64,000 bases of DNA from an uncultured Planktomarina sp. Its GTDB lineage: Bacteria; Pseudomonadota; Alphaproteobacteria; Rhodobacterales; Rhodobacteraceae. Under the pieces are notes generated by a model that saw only the letters and a program-made list of their open reading frames with translations, had not been told where the DNA came from and did no database searches. The position numbers and the translations under genes were made by a program. Below, piece after piece: positions 59,310 through 64,000 of this stretch; position 1 is the stretch's first letter; each line of letters starts with the position of its first letter. The DNA lies in NCBI GenBank assembly GCA_905182425.1, contig CAJJBP010000017.1, positions 1 through 64,000 of the forward strand. The letters run 5' to 3'.

Positions 59310-60060
59310 AGGATTGCCGGTCGTCCCGGTTCTTGGAACTGATAGTAACTTATGCCAAGAGAGAGTTTGGCTTATCGTGTTGGTCACATTATGCGGCGCT
59401 TGGGGTGTCTTTGGTTTGTTCCTTTCCCTTAGTTGTAGAAGAGCTTTGTGGCGTCGGAAGTAGACCTCGGTCGGCATTAGGAGTTTTTTGGGATCGTTGG
59501 TAGCGTGGGTTAATTGCAGACAACTGCGTCGATTTGGGCTTAAAGTTCGCCGGACTGGCCGTGGTTTTCAGTAGGATGGGGTTCCTCAGAGTTTGATGCC
59601 ACCACTCGATCTTGCACTCAGTTTGGGGGTGATACGGCGCACTTCGGGTGTGCTTTATGCGGTTTGTCCTGCAACCCAGTCGGGCAACTCTCCAGAGGTG
59701 GAGCTAGAGGCATTATCATTGAGCAAGTGCGTCCTGTGGGCGACATGAACTTGGTCATATCCCAACGCTGCTTAAACTAAATCCAGCGTGTCGGTAACAT
59801 CCTCAGCCTTCATGTTGGTGCAAAGTTATGAAAATATGGTGTAGCGGCTGTAGTCCTCGAGGATCGTGCTCAGATAGAAACGGCCCCAGCGATTGACCGT
59901 CAGGTATATGAAGTGGGTTTCCAAAGCTGGTTAATGGCTGTGGTTTTATCTTTTAGCTCACTGGCCGCCTTGATTACAACGACGGTGAGGCCAGTGTTCA
60001 GATCGTGTGCCTTCACTTACCGATATGTTGAAGCCCCTGATGCAGGATAACGTTTTTGAT
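59310..60060 (-). mobile_element. IS3-family transposase remnant
   Basis: Minus-strand fragments in several frames spell an IS3-family DDE integrase core. From upstream to downstream they are LKAHDL-like debris (about 60000), VVIKAASELKDKTTAINQLW (59922-59983), WGRFYLSTILEDYSRYTIF (59832-59889, second catalytic Asp region), NVFADAL-like degenerate sequence, AQIDAVV (about 59510) and VYFRRHKALLQLRERNKPKT (about 59420). Multiple stops and frame changes show it is dead. I did not find both terminal inverted repeats. It separates the DUF6447-like array from the giant secreted protein gene. Confidence 0.75.
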
Positions 60061-60278
60061 TTGATAGCATCACTGTCAGTTCCCATGGCGACAGATCTGT
60101 CTCATGTCCACTTCTCTGTAGTACCTAAGCCATAAACACTTTCTTATCGAATCCTTATGTTTGGCCCCTTTGGCGTGTAGTTTCCGAACATAACCATAGA
60201 ATTGAAAGGGCAGTCCTAATGGCTGTTCCTTTTTCTTTGAGCAGTGGCGTCAAACTGGACTCAAACACCGTCCAGAAT

Positions 60279-60341
60279 ATAAACCCACACGCTGCCGTTG
60301 TTGGGATGTAGAAACCAGGCAGTCTTACCAAACTTGGGCCA
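60279..60341 (-). pseudogene. Fragment with PKFG-WFLH motif, paralogous to the 57119 gene
   Basis: Minus-strand reading WPKFGKTAWFLHPNNGSVWV corresponds to LPKFGAEGWFLHASGGQVRA of the small exported protein at 57119-57379. The reading frame around it is short and no start is evident, so it is a remnant of a second copy or an in-frame piece of a damaged gene. About 60060-60510 otherwise shows nothing recognisable. Confidence 0.45.
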
Positions 60342-60515
60342 GGTGCCTCAATGCATTATCTGATGGCATGGGTAGAGCAAGTTGTGAATCTGCGGTCTTG
60401 CTTAATTTGTTGGATGACAATTTCGCAATATCACCCCACATCCAACAGAGATACACCAGGTTAGATTTTTTCTATTACTTATTTTTCTAAATAAGAGCCT
60501 TTCATGCGCTTGAAT

Positions 60516-60543
60516 AAAAAAAAGCCCCACCTTTAGGCGGGGC
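60516..60543 (-). terminator. Rho-independent terminator of the giant secreted-protein gene
   Basis: On the minus strand gccccgcc (60536-60543) pairs with ggtggggc (60524-60531), one mismatch, over a 4-base loop, and is followed by eight T (complement of A run 60516-60523). Confidence 0.88.
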
Positions 60544-60624
60544 TTTATCCAAACTGATGGCTAAAAACGTCTGAAGATAGCTTCAACAATTTCAGGCATT
60601 AATCATTCGTATAATCTTACTTAA

Positions 60625-60654
60625 CGTTGAGGGCTACCGAAGTAGCCCTCAACG
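60625..60654 (-). ncRNA. 3'-UTR hairpin with UUCG tetraloop
   Basis: A perfect 13-bp stem (CGTTGAGGGCTAC / GTAGCCCTCAACG) is capped, on the minus-strand transcript, by the extra-stable cUUCGg tetraloop. It begins 12 bases after the stop codon of the giant gene and has no U tract. It is more likely an RNA-stabilising element or part of a tandem terminator than a terminator alone. Confidence 0.6.
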
Positions 60655-60666
60655 CTTATAACTTAA

Positions 60667-63600
60667 TTATACGATCTGGAAATCAGCATTAGTAAAGCCA
60701 GCATACTCAGCAGCCGTCATGTCCAACGTGGCGACCAACGTTACAACATCAGCTGTTTCAATAGCTGTAGTTGCGCCACCGCCTGCTGAATTGACAATCC
60801 CCAAAACCATTTGGGCATTCGTACTGTCATAGAGAGTGAAGAACGAGTCTTCATTCGCTGTTACACCGGTAATGGTATTCGTACCGATTGCAGTGTTAAA
60901 TGCTGCCTGCAAACCACCACCGACAGCAGGGGCTACTGCTGTACTAAACACCAACAAGTCCATAGCCGCATTAACAGCAACGTTGGTACCGGTCGCTGTC
61001 GCAACAGTAACAAATATAGTTGCCCCAGCCGCAGTAACTGCAGCGTCAACAAATGCGTTTGATCCACTATAGTGAGCCGCATTAGTACTTACCTGAAGGA
61101 TATCGGTTCCAACCGCGAAGTCAAGGATCTTAGTTGTGGTAGCTTCAATCGTAGTTATGGCGCCTGAAGCAGTATCACCATAAACAAGATGGTGTCCGCA
61201 CCAGTTCCGGTTGTAATAACATCCGCTTCTGAACCAGCACCGTTGAGATTCGTATAACATCAACAAGCGTGCAACCAACGTACGTATCGGCACCAGTGTT
61301 ACCACCAAATGTGATGGCAGTAGCGTCAAGGATATTGACCGTACCTGCTACACCCGCACCCGCATTGATAACATCCGTAGCTGTTCCGCCGCCTGTGAAG
61401 TTTAGCGTTCCTGCGACGGCTGACATCGTGATCGTATCGACACCAGTACCACCGGTATATGTGTCAGCACCACCACCTGTAGTGTACGCATCAGCGCCGG
61501 CTCCACTGACACGACTGTAATCGTCGCCGGCGCCGCCCGTAACAATATCGGCGAATCACACCAGCGCGTGTACCGGTGATGCTCAAGGTTACTGAAGGCA
61601 CCAATCGCAGAGCCGTCGATTGCTGCTGTGTCAGCTAGCGTTAGCTGAATGACTAGGCTCGACAGATCAACCGTTGCCTGGTCCATCGCAGCGATAGCTG
61701 TAATGTGTGTGATGCAGTGGGGGCGAGTCACTAAGTAGGAAGCACCATTCATACAAACGATGCATCTACACTTAGGTCAGTACGCTATGAGGTGATCACT
61801 TCAACGCTCGTCAGGCTATACGTCTCCTGGCATCGATGTCTGTACTAGCAGCGAAGGCTAAGCGTATCAAGGCCGCCGCCGCCATTCCAAGTCAAATCGC
61901 CTTCCGCGTGTCGCTGCGTTGCCAAATGTAAGGCCATCCGCTCCCAGGCCGGTTGCTAACGTGTATCCTCCTGTAGAGGCTGCCGTGGTTCCGGTGATTA
62001 CATCACTGTTCCAGAACCGGTAGTGAGGTTGGTTTTAGGGTTGTTGTACCACCTTGCAGTTCAGCAGTTGACTACTGTCGTCACTGCACTGGCATTGACT
62101 GATCCAGCGGTAGTTGCACCAGCCAATGTTAGTGCTGCTGCTGCCAGTATCTCCTGTTACAGTCACTGCGGCCGTACCAGCGTTAAATGTTCCTCCGGTC
62201 AGTTGGATGCTGTCTGTCATCGCTATACCGACTGTTGCAGAAGTTACTTGACACAACCATCAGCAGCCAGACGTGCAGTTGTAGCCAGCCGCCAGCCAAG
62301 TACTATCATCTAATAGTTCAGCGTCTAGTGTAGTTTGAGGCCGCTGTAGCAAGCGCCTGATGTAAGTAGTCAGGTGCAGCTCCAGCTTGGTTCACTGAAC
62401 TATTTATCAGTTTCACCACTGTCGAGCCGGTCAGAAGTAGTTAAAGTTCTGGCGTTATTAGTCGACTGCCAAGTCGATCACATCCACATCGGCTGCTGCA
62501 CTTGCGTTTACGTTACCACGCTGCTGTACCAAGCTGAAGCGTAGTCGTTCCAGCTGTAGATGTGTCAGTCACAGTAATAATGTCGCCAGTGCCTGCAGTG
62601 AGCGCATCGATATCACTGAGGCGTCCATCACAATAGTTACGCTCTGGTCACCACTAACGGCAACGGATGCTACGGCTATTTGACCCGACCGTGTTTACTG
62701 TCGCCGCTGAACCATTACCAGACACACTGAGCGATGTTAAGAGCTGCGCCTGCAATCGTTGAAACGGCGCCCGCAGTCGTCGTTCCCGCTGCAATCAGTT
62801 GCTGTGGTTGCTACAGTCGCTGATGTTACGTCTACATCATCTAGTGAAGTCAAGTTTATTGTCGTTCCGAGGTTACCGTTTGCTAGTGTTAGCTGACCCG
62901 TCGATAGCTGCAGTAATTGAAGTTGCTGCAGCTGTTGTCAGGCTAGTTGTACCGCCAGAATTTGTATTTACTGTTGTCGCGGTGGCACCGGTTAAGTTCA
63001 TGTTTCCGGCAGATGTTGCGATCAAGTCTCCATCATTTGAAGAGGCAGCAAGTGTCACCGCACCAGCGGCGTTTATAGTAACATCGTCCACCGTTGCGCC
63101 GGTAACCGTAAGGGGTTGTGTTAGACGCCGTGGTTGTTCCGGTGTTTACTGTAATCGCTGCGAATTGTTAATGCCGCTGCGACAGCTACGGTATCAAAAT
63201 GGTTTCCGAAGGTTATGTTAGCCCCTGTTCCAACATTTGTCACAGCCGCATTCGTTACCGGCGATGAATGTTGACGTGTTGTCAACAGTTATAGTAGTTG
63301 CGCTGATATTAGCCCAAAGTGACATCAAACGTGGCCGCCACACCTGTGCTTGTGGTTGTTGCGGGTTAAGTTAAAGACGACATTTTCAACTCCAACTGTT
63401 GTTATGCCTGCCGCTACATCGTCAGTCGCCGCTACCGTAAAAGTATCGTTGTCTGTAGCTGACGCGTCGCTTATGACGTCACCCGCTTGCACTGTTAGGT
63501 TTGTTCCGCTGAAAGCGTCATCGGACTGCTGTACCAAAAAAGGATTCTGTCGCAGTTGTTAGAAGCGTCATTCCGCGCCGCCGGCGCTGCAGTCGCCGCG

Positions 63601-64000
63601 GCCTCTGAACTAATTAAGGCATCCACGTCGGCAAAGCCAGCGGCCGTGATCTTAACGTTTTGGGCCGCGAGGGCCGCATCAGCTGTTGCCTGAGCTGCTG
63701 CTGCTGTTGCCGTAGCCGCTTGAGCTTCCACTAGAGAAGCCTGTGAAGTCGCCAAGTCAGCTTCTGCTGCAGTTTTTGCAGTTTGTGCTACCACGAGAGA
63801 AGCCTGAGCAGTCGCCAAATCAGCTTCTGCTGCAGTTTTTGCAGTTTGTGCTACCAATAAAGCGGCTTCCGCAGTTGCCTGGCCTACTGTTGCAGTTGCG
63901 GCGGCCGTGTCAGACACTGCCTTCGCTACGAGAGCTGTTGCCGCTGCAGTTTGTGCTTCTGCCAGTGCTACGACAGATGTTGCCGCTGTCTGTTCTGCGG
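60667..64000 (-). pseudogene. Giant alanine-rich beta-repeat secreted protein, C-terminal part, frameshifted and running off the window
   Basis: The 5' end lies beyond base 64000. The visible part encodes, from N to C: alanine-rich heptad repeats (about 63560-64000, e.g. AQTAKTAAEADLATAQASL repeated every 21 residues), then a long low-complexity Thr/Ala/Gly/Val/Asp beta region (e.g. FTGGGTATDVINAGAGVAG, DAINAAGAVTLAASS-like), and a clean C-terminal 180-220 residues ending EYAGFTNADFQIV. This resembles S-layer or RTX-like beta-strand repeat proteins secreted by type I systems. Many single-base frame changes occur between 61150 and 63560; repeats and low complexity make sequencing error likely. 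3' hairpin and terminator follow. Confidence 0.7.
63736..63861 (-). repeat. Two tandem 63-bp repeats encoding a 21-residue heptad unit
   Basis: Two near-identical 63-base units (63736-63798 and 63799-63861) encode TAKTAAEADLATAQASLVV-type units of 21 residues, three heptads each, predicting coiled coil. More degenerate Ala-rich units continue to both sides. Confidence 0.8.

Noticed and set aside
60811-61072. Plus-strand frames opposite the giant gene C-terminus
   Set aside because: Low-complexity mirror of the Thr/Ala-rich gene; the minus frame ends in a secretion-type C-terminus and has proper 3' signals.
63736-63861. CRISPR-like tandem repeats
   Set aside because: The repeats are adjacent without spacers and stay in frame with a 21-residue protein unit, so they are coding.

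Overview
The window looks like a chromosomal segment of a marine alphaproteobacterium of the Rhodobacterales (Roseobacter group). The evidence is the alphaproteobacterial 16S rRNA, the RpoE-ChrR pair facing its five-gene target operon, the zinc-finger form of DinB, the C-minus form of ribosomal protein L36, and family-typical blocks such as lspA-purH with paired M16 peptidases and rbfA-truB-rpsO-pnp. Base composition by eye is moderately AT-rich for this group. This taxonomic call is an inference from gene content and 16S character; no alignment was run.

Layout. 1-1.37 kb: 16S rRNA on the minus strand, 3' end cut by the window edge. 2-4 kb: methionine sulfoxide reductase MsrQ and MsrP, unusually separated by about 430 bases. 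4.1-12.5 kb: housekeeping genes (SDR oxidoreductase, ClpB, PyrF, an NfeD/SPFH membrane pair, DinB, N-formylglutamate amidohydrolase, tRNA-Val, L36). 12.6-21.2 kb: one minus-strand operon for a branched-chain-type ABC importer flanked by two acyl-CoA ligase genes. Its two distal genes are intact, but the five between 14.8 and 20 kb carry many small frameshifts. 22-27.2 kb: a stand-alone formate dehydrogenase alpha subunit, a histidine phosphatase, a GST-like protein and a saccharopine dehydrogenase.

27.2-33.2 kb is the clearest regulatory system. rpoE-chrR (singlet-oxygen-type ECF sigma factor and zinc anti-sigma) is divergent from a five-gene operon (FAD oxidoreductase, DUF1365, MFS, DUF3833, SDR) in which every junction is a 4-base overlap. 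Two matching promoters, T(G/A)ATCC-N16-CGTA(A/T)T, face away from each other in the 102-base gap. 33.3-45.6 kb: rmuC-mutL, two M16 peptidases, lspA, purH, rsmB, a 59-residue SDHAF4-type protein, dapB, rbfA, truB.

45.7-57.4 kb is accessory and eroded. The rbfA-truB-rpsO-pnp backbone is interrupted by remnants of an M20 amidohydrolase, an alpha/beta hydrolase and a DMT transporter, and by an intact fatty-acid-hydroxylase-type membrane enzyme. pnp, an aldehyde dehydrogenase and a GNAT protein each carry one extra base. An RluA-type pseudouridine synthase, a GlcD-like FAD oxidase and an LpxR-like outer-membrane protein are broken more heavily.

57.7-64 kb is the most unusual region. Four small paralogous proteins (DUF6447-like) lie next to IS3-family transposase debris and the 3' part of a very large, alanine-rich, beta-repeat secreted protein with heptad repeats. 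That gene ends in a UUCG-capped hairpin plus an intrinsic terminator. The many indels, mostly in homopolymer-like contexts, may be sequencing or assembly errors rather than true decay; single extra bases in pnp and the aldehyde dehydrogenase argue for this in part.
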